From Pseudogymnoascus destructans (Eukaryota > Ascomycota > Leotiomycetes > Thelebolales > Thelebolaceae), in assembly GCF_001641265.1 (NCBI RefSeq), contig NW_020167539.1:372001-436000 (forward strand): 64,000 bases of DNA, in the 5' to 3' direction. The notes beneath the pieces are model-generated. The model ran no database searches, had not been told where the DNA came from, and saw only the letters and a program-made list of their open reading frames with translations. A program made the position numbers and the translations under genes. Positions 21,199 to 31,843 of the stretch are shown in pieces (within the stretch, counting starts at the first letter, position 1; each line of letters begins with the position of its first letter).

Positions 21199-21973
21199 CA
21201 GCTTAACATGCAAGTTAGGATGCCTTTGAATGTAAGACCTAATCTTGCCTAAGAGGTAAGTTAGGTCTTTGAAGTTGTGGTTGTTAACGGTTACGCCATT
21301 ATGCCGTTACGCCATGACTTGCGTTAGGTATGCGGGTGGGTGAGGGGACCGTTAGCACAGCCATTGCTCCCACCCAATCAGCCAAGCATTGCTTATTTCC
21401 ATAACTAGATCTGGGCAATCATTTACTCGGCCATGTGACCATACTGCGATAGCAGGATACTTCACGTCAACAGGAACCTTACTGTGCATTAAGGTAACAT
21501 GGATAAAGTTGTCTAGCAATGTCAACCAATTCGATCAGACTTGTGTGATGACGGACCTAACCAATGGTCCGTCCCGCTGTCTGGGGTCTGGGATGATGTG
21601 ACCCCTTGTTCCCGATAAGGCGTAGCGGCGATTAGGCTACCACTGGTCTGGTCAGAACTACTGAACTACTAACAATATAATTGCAATCAGATTTAATTAG
21701 CATCATTGACAGCTGGCACAGAATTGTAGCATTAATGGTTTGTCCACTGCTTCCTCTGGTGGTCTGTATTAACGAACTACCAACTAGCATTTCTTGGCAA
21801 GCCTCTCGACGCGCCCAGGTTCAACCTCATTCCTACTCAGAATTAACACCACCAGGCTTTTCCAGCGTGCGTCGCCTTTTTTTGGAGTTTTTATAAGACG
21901 GCAGCATATCGACTTGGATGGAGGTATCAGGTTGAACAGTGATATCCACAGATCTGCTGCAAGGTTAAAAAAC
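21199..21973. other. Upstream region of the following gene
   Basis: No repeat seen. The frame of the next gene is already open from 21794 but without an ATG, so 21794-21973 may be 5' UTR or part of an upstream exon that I cannot define. Confidence 0.4.
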
Positions 21974-23149
21974 ATGTCGAGATGGCAAGATTCTGTCACG
22001 CTCAAGGTCCAAGGCCCTCACAAGGAAGACAAGGATGACCACAAGGAGGCGCTACTCAGTCAACTGCAAAATGTACAAAGGGATATCCAATCTCTAAAAA
22101 TCGACCATGATACGCCTTCTGACACAGAATGGAGACTTATAAGCGATCATTTCAGCAACGTCCAGAATCTAGAAATGGAATCTGGCTTTAATGAAGAGTT
22201 GAACGACGGGCTCATCCCAACGAATTGGCCAATTGAACGCTTATTAATCAGCTCTTCATGCGGCGAGAGGTTTTGCAGCCCCGTCGTGCTAGAAGGACGA
22301 GTTAAGCACCTCATTCTTCTCCTCACAGCAGGATTGCGTTTCGAAGGGCCGACATCGAGTGAACTTTCACGCGCAAACAAGCAAGCTATTGAGCGAGGCG
22401 AGGCGGAGGCGAATTATATTACAGTGCGTGAGGGCACGCCAGAAGAACGCAAGATCGAAATTGTGTCGTTGCCCGGTCTTGCTTTTGACTGGCTACGCGA
22501 CAAATACACCAACCCCGATCGTTGTAATGAGTCAGAAACTCCAGCTCCAGAGAGCGTCAACACGGAAATCCTGGAGATTCTCGAGAACGACGCGCTAGAC
22601 ACCTTTACGCGCATGGCCCTCGCCCTACCGCATATTGTGATGTTAATAGAGACGCTGAATCTTCGCTCGACTAGCGGACACGACTTCCATCTCACGCCGA
22701 AGGAGATGTTCCACGAGATTCTACCGCAGCTTACTGAGCTCAAAACGTTCGTGTTCACCGTGGGCGACATCTTCGATAAGGCCGAGTTTCTCCCTTTGTT
22801 TTATAAGCAGTCCCCCCCCAACATTTCTACGCTTCGCTTCCGCGGCCCAGTCTCCCTTGCCAAATCAGAACATTGGAGCAAATGGCTTGAGGCTTTTGCA
22901 AACCCGGAGTACCTCCCCAACCTCACAAGGCTGAGCTTCGTGCTCGATCTTGCGTATGAGGATAAGGAGGAAGGCGGGAAGAAGAGGCGAGCAACGGAGG
23001 AAGAACTGAGGGAGGGTAAGAATGCTTGTAAGCAGTTGTTTGACGGGTTGAAGGGCCGGGGGGTAGCTATTGAGGCTTTCCATGATGAATGGGCTGAGGA
23101 ATCTGTATCCTTTGATAAAGTCGATGAGCGCTGGGAGGAAATTGAGTGA
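21974..23149 (+). CDS. Conserved-looking fungal protein of unknown function, 391 aa
   Basis: I do not recognise a named domain. The frame is uninterrupted for 391 codons from the first ATG (21974) to TGA. The protein is soluble-looking, with no signal peptide or membrane segment. It starts with a charged segment (KVQGPHKEDKDDHKEALLSQ), then alternating hydrophobic strands such as LEGRVKHLILLLTAGLRF, and a helical part (MFHEILPQLTELKTFVF). Near the C-terminus is a Lys/Glu-rich stretch (EDKEEGGKKRRATEEELREG). The spacing of Leu-rich strands recalls F-box/LRR-like fungal proteins that lack a clear F-box, but this is only an impression. Codon use looks like a normal host gene, with GC at many third positions. 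The 60 open codons upstream leave an extra 5' exon possible. Confidence 0.75.
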   Translation: MSRWQDSVTLKVQGPHKEDKDDHKEALLSQLQNVQRDIQSLKIDHDTPSDTEWRLISDHFSNVQNLEMESGFNEELNDGLIPTNWPIERLLISSSCGERFCSPVVLEGRVKHLILLLTAGLRFEGPTSSELSRANKQAIERGEAEANYITVREGTPEERKIEIVSLPGLAFDWLRDKYTNPDRCNESETPAPESVNTEILEILENDALDTFTRMALALPHIVMLIETLNLRSTSGHDFHLTPKEMFHEILPQLTELKTFVFTVGDIFDKAEFLPLFYKQSPPNISTLRFRGPVSLAKSEHWSKWLEAFANPEYLPNLTRLSFVLDLAYEDKEEGGKKRRATEEELREGKNACKQLFDGLKGRGVAIEAFHDEWAEESVSFDKVDERWEEIE

Positions 23150-23689
23150 TGGACAGTGAGGTCGTGGTTGTAGTTGAATAGCGCAGGCCGCTAATATGAA
23201 AAACTCGCAACTCTTGAAGCAGGGCTGTGCGAATAGTGATTCCAGTGAAGTAAATAAGACGTCCCAACATACGCTCTAATATCCGCAAGCGATAGCTTCG
23301 TAGTATCATATTTGATCATTACTCGAGACCGTGGCATCATCCGGAGCCTACCAGACCTGACCGAAGAACAGATAGCTGATAAGGACAAGGGCTACTTCCT
23401 CGTGTTGCACCGCTTATAGAGTAGCCTGATTCACATTTCCTACCTATCCTACTGAATTGGGTTGAAAAGTTGCATGTGATCATCTTTGCGGCGTGTAATA
23501 CTCTTGTTAATAATAAATTAGATTACAATATTCTATAGCTGACTGAGTTCTGGCCGTCATATATCAGACATTAGACGACTGGCGTTGACAAGATCAGGAT
23601 TGGCCTGATCAAGAGATGTTATTCCAAGCAGCCTCATACCAATAGATAACTACTCTGCTAATACTAGAGAAATGTCGGACGTGGATTGG
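23150..23689. other. No gene seen
   Basis: Intergenic stretch between the unknown gene and hAT remains. Confidence 0.4.
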
Positions 23690-25085
23690 GAGATCATGTT
23701 GTTCGGTCTCTTTTAATATAGCCAAAATCTCTGAATTTAGAAACCTCCTTGCATACCTCAATCCAGAGGTCAATAACTGGCTTTTAACAAGTCACAGTAC
23801 AATATATAAATGGATAATGAGATGCTACGACAATGAACAAAACCAAGTGATAGCACGTGTACAGTCAGCACTTTCAAAGATTCATTTTACCATAGATCTT
23901 TGAACTTCTCTGAACATGATTCCTCTAGTTGGCATTATTAGCCACTATATTACAGAGAAGGGAGATCTCTGTCAATTAGTGCTTGGCTTACGAGAGCTCC
24001 ATGGAAGGCATACAGGAGAGAATCAAGCCCTTATATAATTGTGAAGGTAATTGCAGAGTTTTGAAATCTCCTTTTCATTGCCATCTTCCTCAATTGGTTG
24101 TTTTTCTTTCACTCTTTTCTTCGAAACTTGTTAAATGCTTCGAAGTACGTTTAAAGCTAGGCTACTTCATGATGGATAACGCAACTAATAATGATACTAT
24201 GATTGTAACTCTTTCAGCTCTGCTACTTAATGAGTATAACATTGAATATAATGCTATACATCATCGGCTTCATTACAATGGCCATATTATCAATCTTGTT
24301 GCCTAGGCTTTCCTCTTTGGATATGATAAAGAAGCATTCTCTTCTAAAAGCAACCTTAGTATATACACTACTCTTACTAAGTTAGAAATGGATCTCTGGC
24401 ATCAAAAGGGCCCTCTTAGCAAGTCATAATATTGTTGTATTCATTCAACTTAGTCCCTAGAGAGAAGAGACCTTTTTACAGTTAAGCCATGGCAGGCATC
24501 TTATTAGAGATCAACAGACTCGCTAGAACTCTTGGTTTGCAATGATCGATCGCGCGATCTAGGCTAATATAAGGATTGCAATTGACCTTTATTGCTTTTA
24601 ATACAAAGCCGACATTCAGTTGGATACACTAGCACCTAAAGAATGGACCAAGCTTGAGCATATCCACGAGGTCATATAGTCTTTTCAAGAGGCAACCCTT
24701 GCAACAGAAGGGCGACAGGCTACACTTAAAAGAGTCTTGCCTACAATGGATTACCTTTTAGATCACCTTGAGCAGCAGAAAATCAAGTACATTGATGATG
24801 CATTTATGGCGCTAATGATAAGCTTGGGTTAGGCCAAATTCAATCAATATTATACCCTAACACAGAGGTCAAATGTATATACCGCTACAATGGTATTAAT
24901 ACCATCACAGAAGTGGACCTATTTTGACGCCTATTGACCACTTGAATGGGTTATAGCAGCAAAAGAGGCAGTGCAAGATCTTTAGAAGAGCCAATACAAA
25001 GCGGCAGAGCTTCCAGTTCTTACTACCATATGGCATTAGATATTCTATCAATACTAGCAATGGAGGCTGAACCAGAGTGCCTATT
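23690..25085 (+). pseudogene. Decayed hAT transposase (central and C-terminal part)
   Basis: Translation across frames and stops shows hAT transposase sequence: IHFTIDL*TSLNMIPLVGII, then LGYFMMDNATNND (hAT core, with the conserved DNATNN Asp), then LDILSILAMEAEPECLF at about 25032-25082, the dimerisation motif at the hAT C-terminus. Many TAG/TAA stops stand where Gln or Trp is expected, fitting C:G to T:A changes. The last few codons are replaced by solo LTR-A copy 4 at 25086. The N-terminal BED finger is not found upstream. Confidence 0.8.
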
Positions 25086-25564
25086 TGTTACGGCTACAGT
25101 AACATGATGTCATGGTTACAGGGCCAGGGCCTAGTAACGTGACGTGTGAGTCACAGGGGGCAAGCAGGGTAGGCTGCCATGTGACGGGGCTAATGGATAG
25201 TTGCAGAAACTAGTGGATATTGGATAGTTGAGCTATCCACGAACTATCCTGAATATCTAGCTATCCGCCAACTATCCAGATTACCCATCAGGCACGACGC
25301 CACTATATAAGTAGATAGTATTTCCTTAGATAGGAGCTTCGTGCTCAACTCAATATAGTATTCTTTACAATACTGTAACGTGTTACTTGGAAAGCCTTTG
25401 TGTCTAATCCCCTGCCTCCTCTGTCAAGTCAATCTTATGCAAGAAACATCTGTGTCTTCTATCGTTTATGTAAGGACACAGGGCACCCAGCTAACAGTAA
25501 TAGCATATGAGAGTGCAAGTCGGAGGCTAGGAGGCATCCTTACAGTTTAGAAGTCAGCATTACA
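25086..25564 (-). repeat. LTR-A copy 4, minus strand, carrying a 76-bp insertion
   Basis: On the minus strand it runs from TGTAATGCTGACTTC at 25564 to the terminal GTAGCCGTAACA at 25086. The middle is the GGATAGTT/AACTATCC foldback type, as in copies 5-7. It is interrupted at 25464-25549 by a short element with its own target duplication. Flanks CTATT and TCCAA do not match, so no target duplication survives for the LTR itself. Confidence 0.85.
25469..25544 (+). mobile_element. 76-bp TG...CA insertion with 5-bp target duplication
   Basis: Starts TGTAAGGACACAG and ends GGCATCCTTACA, so the ends are 8-bp inverted repeats TGTAAGGA/TCCTTACA. It is bounded by GTTTA on both sides (25464-25468 and 25545-25549), and removing it restores the LTR-A sequence. 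Its first 60 or so bases match the start of LTR-C (26064 and 4810). It is therefore either an internally deleted LTR-C solo LTR or a tiny non-autonomous element of the same family. Confidence 0.8.
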
Positions 25565-26063
25565 TCCAACTCTCTATATCCCTAAATTATTATGATGGTC
25601 TTAGTGGCCGTTTCCATTTGCTTTTTTTTCCCTTCTTAAATATCTCTGTTCAAAGTCTCCATATATTTATATTCAAGAGTTCTAACTGTTCTTGCCTATA
25701 AAAGCTCATCATCTGCCTTTTTTTGCCAGTATGTATTCATCTCCCGAAGTTTCAACACATTTTGCCACTTTTCTTTAATGCTCTTAGGGATCCATGATAG
25801 TGATGGGCATAAGACAGAGATTTCAGAACTCATTACACCCTAGAACATAACTTGAAAGAGAGATTTCTTCTGTTGAACTGCATACTTTCTGCTGTTTGAC
25901 CTTGTTGAACTTTTATTTAGCATTTCTTATGTGGATTTCCTCTAAAGTTGATATTGACTCATCTAAGAATATGAAGATAGAACAGCTTTAAGTTCTGATA
26001 ATGCCCATTTGCAGAATCTCAAGTGTACTCTAGTATTAATATTATCAAGATATGGCTTTAGAC
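25565..26063. other. Possible degraded coding remnant, minus strand
   Basis: On the minus strand about 25590-25790 translates, across two stops, to KSIKEKWQNVLKLREMNTYW and then ADDELL*ARTVRTLEYKYM. This looks like real protein (charged helical) but I cannot assign it. Nothing else is seen. Confidence 0.3.
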
Positions 26064-27049
26064 TGTAAGGACACAGGCACCCAGCTCACAGTAATAGCAT
26101 ATGAGAGTGTGAGTCGGAGGCTAAATGGATGCTATCCTATAGGTCTACTATGAAGGATACAAAAAAGATGATGAGGAACCCCGTTGGGTCAATCCCCTTA
26201 AGTACCCGAAACGGGTCCGACTCGGCTAACCTGCCTTCACTCTCACCACGTGACCGTAACTTGTCTGACTCAGATACCTTCCGTCACTGAGGGAGAGGGA
26301 CCCCGTTGGGTCAATCCCCTTAAGTGTTATGATTACAGCTCACAGCTTGTCACGGTTGTTACGGTTATTACAGTTGTTACAGTTGTTATGGTTATTACGG
26401 TTGTTACGGTTGTTATGGGGATTACGGGTGTAGCCTTAGCCACCAAGGTTACAACCGCTAAGCAGACAACTGTATGTTATGAGAAATAGCCTCACCTTCC
26501 TTCCTTCTTCTTCTTCTTCTCTCTTTAGATTCAATCTATATTACTTTTCCTAGACTAGCATCATGACCTCTATGACCATCGTAACATAAGATTGAATCTC
26601 ATTTCTTCATTAGCTCATCCTGAGCAAGAAACTAGAAACCAGCACAAACCTTCGAGCAACAGAACCCTCAAACCAGAAACCAGCACAAACCTTTGAGCAA
26701 CAGAACCTCCAAAACCAGGAATCAAAACTCAGACCAACCAGAGCTACACATTGAACCAGAACCAGAACCAGAACACCAGAACATCAAATCCAGAAACCAC
26801 AAGTAAACTAAATACCACACTCAAGCATCAGAATACAGAACATTATATCAGCAGAATTAGACCTTTCCATGACACTCCCTCAACAAGGATATAACCGTGA
26901 CGGAAGTGCGCTCCTCTTGAGTGGCTCGTACGGCCGACAACTGCATAATAGGGCCTTCACCACATACATGTCTAGTTCCTGATACCAACAAAGTCAGAAG
27001 AAGATCCTAACCTCGACAATTCCAAGGACAAGAAGCGAAGCCTGCTATA
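26064..27049 (+). repeat. LTR-C plus leader of a gag-bearing retroelement
   Basis: Starts TGTAAGGACACAGGCACC, shared with 4810 (minus) and 25469. A twice-repeated CCCCGTTGGGTCAAT lies at about 26180 and 26301. A GTTACGG/GTTATGG-rich stretch follows at 26343-26430. The LTR 3' border and primer-binding site are not clear, so I give the whole segment up to the gag start. Confidence 0.55.
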
Positions 27050-27888
27050 ATGGCACGCGATGCACAAGGATATATCATCCATGACAGGAGTCAAGATCAA
27101 GGACAAGAAACCCAATCTACTACAAGCAATCAGGACTGCTTAGAAAGCCACACCTACAATAGAAGGGAAACACTACTCGAGGATCCAGAACACCAAGCTA
27201 CCCTTCGCATTTGGGAGCTTAAAGACCTCTCAGTTGTGAGCAGCTGGAGCCAAGTCCAGAGAGAGGCTATGCTTCAAATCCAAAAGCAGATGATGGGGGA
27301 TTATGATCATGTCACCCAGCTCTACAATACTACCCTCCAGAAGAGTCGAGAGGAGAAGGCTACATATGATGACAATATCAGCCAGCTACAAGAGGTTATT
27401 CAAGCTCATGAGCAGATAATGGCAGGACAAGCTGCTGTTGTGAAATATCTTGAAAATGAGAAGTCAAAAAGCAGCACTACTCGCAATAGAGAATCACACC
27501 AGAAATCCACTAAGATCCCAGACCCTCCTACTCTCATAGACGGAATAGAGCCAGCTTATGACGATTGGAGCATTAATATAAAGATGAAGCTCGAAGCGAA
27601 CCTTGACCATTTTCCTACTCCAGCCCTTCAGATGGGTTATGTGCAAAGCAGACTAGGTGGCAAAGCCTCCTCTCACATCAATCCACGCCTTCGATCTACT
27701 CAGAACAAGTTTCAAACTGTAGAGGAAATGTTTGAAGTCCTAGACAGAGTCTTCAGTGATTCAGACCGCCGCTTTACTGCACAACGCGCTTATAGAAAGC
27801 TCTTCCAAAACAAGGATAACTTTGCTACCTTTTGGGCAGAGTTCCAGAGACTCACTGTTGAACTGGATATGTGTAAGGTAATAATTGC
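27050..27888 (+). pseudogene. Retrotransposon Gag, C-terminally truncated
   Basis: ATG at 27050. Residues about 85-145 form a coiled-coil-like Gln/Glu-rich helix (HDHVTQL, ISQLQEVIQAHEQIM). A Gag core follows, with PAYDDWSINIKMKLEANLDH and ATFWAEFQRLTVELDM, of the kind found in Ty3/gypsy Gag. At about residue 279 the sequence runs into a palindrome and then transposon P3-end DNA, so the zinc knuckle and all of pol are lost. The frame happens to stay open to 27991 through foreign DNA. Confidence 0.75.
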
Positions 27889-27922
27889 TACATGTAGTGA
27901 AATTGAAATTTCACTACATGTA
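27889..27922. repeat. Palindrome, 16-bp perfect arms
   Basis: TACATGTAGTGAAATT and its reverse complement with a 2-base loop. It sits exactly at the junction between the gag fragment and the inverted copy of the P3 end. Confidence 0.9.
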
Positions 27923-27952
27923 TCCTTATATCGAGGGATCCTTATATCCAGG

Positions 27953-28081
27953 TGTAACGGGTGCCGCTGTTACAGTACATGTGGTATATAAAACGTGTTA
28001 CGCGTATTCCGGGCGAGCCGGAATACTGTAGTCTTTTTGGCTCAGTGGGATGTAGTGCGAGCATAACCATACATCATTACA
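27953..28081 (+). repeat. LTR-D: 129-bp solo LTR-like insertion
   Basis: Starts TGTAACGGGTGCCGC and ends ACATCATTACA. The flanks are CCAGG (27948-27952) and CCAGA (28082-28086), a 5-bp target duplication with one change, and removing it restores the P3 inverted-repeat sequence ATATCCAGGTTCAACTG. It contains a TATA-like TATATAAAA at about 27984 and a perfect 9-bp hairpin GTATTCCGG/CCGGAATAC. Confidence 0.75.
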
Positions 28082-28086
28082 CCAGA

Positions 28087-28215
28087 TTCAACTGTACTAG
28101 AATAATTAGGAAGTGTAAGTACTCAGTTACAACAATAATACCCAAATGGTTGAGAGTTGGGTATTATTGTTGTAACTGAGTACTTACACTTCCTAATTAT
28201 TCTAGTACAGTTGAA
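28087..28215. repeat. Perfect inverted duplication, 59-bp arms
   Basis: Arms 28087-28145 and 28157-28215 are exact inverted copies with an 11-base centre. The duplication contains the outer end of transposon P3 and its flank. Ignoring the LTR-D insertion, the inverted match extends outward to 27921 and 28247, giving about 91 bp per arm. Confidence 0.95.
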
Positions 28216-28388
28216 CCTGGATATAAGGATCCCTCGATATAAGGATATCCTTGGTATAAGGATGGGTAGTCTGGTCCTGTAGTTTTTTAGCTGTAAAATA
28301 AGGATTATTTCTGTATAAGGATGATCCTTAAATCCGTGATTATTTTTACACTAAACAATCCTTATAACTTGTGTTTACCAACTCCACC

Positions 28389-29953
28389 ATGGAGGCCTCG
28401 CAACCAAAAAAAAGGCACGCACTCACTGATGTTCAGCGACAATGTATTCGACACAGATATGCCAGCTACCTGTGCACTCAGCCTGCACTTATAGCCTGGT
28501 ATGCCACTTAAGCTCAAGGTCGCCAACTTAGCTAAGGCCAAATATCCTCAATTTTTTCCACGTAGTACCAATAGCTCGACTTAGATACATGGAAGAAGAC
28601 TAAACTTAGCACAAAGAAAAAAAGTAATGGTGAATATCCTGAACTTGAGATAGCTCTCTTCGACTGGCAACAATCAATGCATGCAAAAAAGAAATGCGAT
28701 CATTACTAGTGACATTCTAAAAACAAAGGCGCACAAACTTTGGGACCGTCTGCTACAATATACTATTTATAGGAATGAACTGAAATGGTCGAATGGCTGG
28801 TTAGATGGATTTAAGAAGAGATTTAAGATTACGGAATATGTTCGACATAGAGAAGCAGCTATAGCAGACATCCACAATCCTACAAATACTGCGCAAATGG
28901 AAGATCTCTAACAACTATGTGCAACATATGCAGATAAAGATATTTTCAACATGGATGAAACTAGGCTCTTTTGGAAGATGACGCCAACTTGAATGCTAGC
29001 CACTAAAGCTTCGAGTGGGGGGAAAGAAATCCAAAGATCAGATTACTCTTACATTTACGACAAATTCGACTGATATATGGGTTGTGGGAAAATTGAAGAA
29101 TTCTCAATGTTTTAAAAATATTGATGTTAAGCGCATGCAGATTCAATATCGATACAACGAGACAAAATGGATGACAGGGCTAATTATGAAAGAATACCTA
29201 GACTGGTTAAATGAGAAAATGAAGCATCACAAGATACTGTTATTACTTAATAACTTCTCTGGACATGAAGTTGGAGTTGAACTTGTTGGTGGATTACAAG
29301 GTTTGTCAAATGTTCGAATTGCTTGGCTTCTACCAAATATGACATCTCATTAGCAACCTCTCGATTAGGGAATAATTGCAAGCTTTAAACTTGGGTATTG
29401 AAAAGAATGGATTAATTACATGTTACACCAGCTCGACACCAATAAAACAGTTAATATTCTAAAGGTGATACAGTGGAGTCGACTTACGTAGGAAGCACTT
29501 GAAGCACCAAAAATCCAGAATGGCGATTGACTCATAAAAAAACCAGAAAATATGGATATGTGTCAAGATAATACTGCTGAGGTTGAGGAACTAGAAATGG
29601 AAATTGCGAGGCTACTAGGAGATGTCATGCCAATTGCAGATTTTCTCAACCCTATAGGCGAAGAGATAGTTGACAGAGATGAAGATATTTTCGAAGCTGT
29701 AGTATAGAGATACACTATTACAGAGGAGGATGGGATTGCAGACAGGGATGAGGAAGGGGAAGAGGAAGAGATCTGACCATCACTTGCGGAAGCAAGCCAG
29801 GTGCTAAATACCCTTCAATTATTTGCTTCCCTCGCTAAAGATGGACGTCAGATTTCAGTAATAAAGGCATTAGAACAGATTGGCAAGGATATCTCCCAAG
29901 AGAAAGTTACGAAGAGTACCCAACGTTTACTAGATGGCTGGGTGTCAAAGTAG
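28389..29953 (+). pseudogene. Decayed pogo transposase of P3
   Basis: Starts at the ATG at 28389 with a CENP-B-like HTH (HALTDVQRQCIRHRYASYL). Recognisable blocks are WSNGWLDGFKKRFKI (about 28790), NMDETRLFWKM (28950), LLLLNNFSGHE (29245, where the second catalytic Asp has become Asn) and QPLD*GIIASFK (29358). At least eight stops, several at expected Gln or Trp codons, and some frame changes are present. The acidic tail ends at a TAG at 29951-29953, followed by 17 T. Confidence 0.87.
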
Positions 29954-29984
29954 CATACAATTTTTTTTTTTTTTTTTACATATA

Positions 29985-31841
29985 ATGTGGTTTATCAGTA
30001 CATCGGACATATCAGTACCTCGGACACTTTTCATTGGCATTCTACTTTGAATATCAATAAATCAACCATAACATATTAAATTAACTATAACTAAGCGGAA
30101 TCAGATGAACTAGACATATCTATAGCTTCTTGACAAGTTCGCGCATTATGACCAGCTTTTCCACAGATCCCACAGCATCGCCTAGACGGTTGCCCCTCCT
30201 TGCGACTACCCCCAACCGCATGTACGTCGCGTCGTACCTGCTCATCCACATCCTTCTGTGCGATAATAGCCTGTGCATCCTCTACTATAAGTGCACCTCC
30301 TTCACGGACACGAGCCTTTTTAGCCCTGCGGCGTTTGCTAAGGGCTTCGTTGGCTGCTCGAAGGGTACGTACCTCAGCAGACAGAAGGGTGTTCTCATGT
30401 GCTAGTCGCTCCGTACCCTTTGCCAATGCAATAACTGTCCCGAAGAGTGGAGTTGGCGAGCTTCCTTGGTGACGGGCAATTCGATTTCGAACGAGGGTTG
30501 TTTGTGAAAGAGCTTCAGTTGGGTTGGAAGGGGTCTGGGAGACCCAAGGGTTGGTGTTGGCAGTAGAGGGTCTAGAGGGAGTTGGAGTCCGTAACCTCAC
30601 GTCAAGCTTTGAAAGCACTGCTTGCGGGTCGAAAGGCACTAAGCCAGCTCCGCGGAACCCGGACTGGGTGTTTTGGGCTGTCATGGATTTCAGATATGCT
30701 GCTCTAAAGGCGAGAAAGAACTCGACCTTGGTAATGTGGTTGATATGAGCCTTAATGAAGGTCTCAATCTGCTGACCATATGCCCGCTTCAACACACTAA
30801 AGCACCCGACATCAAGTGGCTGAGTTAAATGAGACGAGTGGGGAGGTAGTCCAAGAGTTATAATGTTGTGTGCCTTGCAGTACTCTTGGAACTCGGCCGA
30901 TTCATGACTCTCGTGCCCGTCTAACACCAGCATTCGATATGGACCCCTTGCACGAACAGCAGTATGTTTGTCGAAGTGTTTCAACCATTCTAGACCCGTC
31001 TCATTGTTTGTCCATCCATTGCTTGTCGGTTTAACAACCCAGTTGTGTGGAAGGCCGCCGTCTGTATACCAATTTGCAAGATGATTCTTGCCTTTAACTA
31101 CCAAAAATGGAGGAATACTCCAGCCGTCACTGTTGATACAAGCAATCGCTGTAGCCCATTCCCGATTCCCTGGCTGAACTGCCTTACCTCTGCCAAGTCG
31201 ATCTGCATGGGTAACAACCATTGCAGGGCAAATCACACCCATCATAAACCCAGTTACAAAGTTATAGAAGTCGCAGTCCAAAACACCATATTTTGCCCTC
31301 ATATTTTCCACTAGTCGAAACCACGCGCCAATTAGTTCAGGATCTTCGCACAAGGCCCTTTGGAAGTCGTAAACGCGATTAAAACGCGTCTTTAATTCTG
31401 GACGTCGTTGTACAAATCGGTGGGCCCAGAGCTTCCCGACGCGCCTCCCTCCACGCGATTCGAGTATAAAATTTGCCATATCTTCTACACCAGCAAGCCG
31501 GGGTGCAAATCCTCTTGAATCCATATCAAGTATATTCCGAATAACCACCTCCTCTTCTAGTATAGTTAATTTCATCATTGCAGGCCGGCGTTCGTAGACA
31601 GTAGTTCGGCCGTTCATTCTGTCGCAGAGTGTAGAATGAGGTACTTCATAGAGCTTAGCAGCCTTCCGACGACTTAGATTTTTTGATGTTCGGATAGCCT
31701 CGATAGCTAGAATGATTTTTGCTTCTTGGGTAATCACTGACATAATAAAAGGTGGAAAAAACGCGTTGTGATGTTAGAGGGTAGGAAATTCAGGAAAAGT
31801 GTCCGAGGTACTGATATGTCCGACGTACTGATAAACCACGT
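29985..31841 (-). mobile_element. P4: pogo element inside P3
   Basis: 1,857 bp. Ends A(T/C)GTGGTTTATCAGTAC as inverted repeats of about 46 bp, each with two direct copies of TATCAGTAC(A/G/C)TCGGACA. TA target duplications are at 29983-29984 and 31842-31843. It carries one full-length open transposase on the minus strand. Confidence 0.92.
30091..31743 (-). CDS. Pogo/Fot-type transposase of P4, 550 aa, first catalytic Asp missing
   Basis: An uninterrupted frame from ATG at 31741-31743. The N-terminal psq/HTH domain is at residues 5-45 (RRKAAKLYEVPHSTLCDRM), a CENP-B-like region at about 65-125, then the DDE domain. D275 (MLVLDGHESH) and D311 (TQPLDVG) are present with the usual spacing. The first site reads FYNFVTGFMMG where the relative at 34650 has YNFDETGFMMG, so the catalytic Asp and one neighbouring residue are gone. 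A C-terminal CCHC zinc knuckle (CGICGKAGHNARTC) follows a Lys/Arg-rich helix. Length equals that of the intact relative. It may still bind the P4 ends but should not cut. Confidence 0.9.
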   Translation of the reverse strand: MSVITQEAKIILAIEAIRTSKNLSRRKAAKLYEVPHSTLCDRMNGRTTVYERRPAMMKLTILEEEVVIRNILDMDSRGFAPRLAGVEDMANFILESRGGRRVGKLWAHRFVQRRPELKTRFNRVYDFQRALCEDPELIGAWFRLVENMRAKYGVLDCDFYNFVTGFMMGVICPAMVVTHADRLGRGKAVQPGNREWATAIACINSDGWSIPPFLVVKGKNHLANWYTDGGLPHNWVVKPTSNGWTNNETGLEWLKHFDKHTAVRARGPYRMLVLDGHESHESAEFQEYCKAHNIITLGLPPHSSHLTQPLDVGCFSVLKRAYGQQIETFIKAHINHITKVEFFLAFRAAYLKSMTAQNTQSGFRGAGLVPFDPQAVLSKLDVRLRTPTPSRPSTANTNPWVSQTPSNPTEALSQTTLVRNRIARHQGSSPTPLFGTVIALAKGTERLAHENTLLSAEVRTLRAANEALSKRRRAKKARVREGGALIVEDAQAIIAQKDVDEQVRRDVHAVGGSRKEGQPSRRCCGICGKAGHNARTCQEAIDMSSSSDSA

Positions 31842-31843
31842 TA

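Noticed and set aside
21389..21601. 70-codon frame upstream of the unknown gene
   Set aside because: No motif, weak composition, and not joinable in frame by an obvious intron.
28681..29353. Open frames treated as separate small genes
   Set aside because: They are pieces of the decayed P3 transposase.
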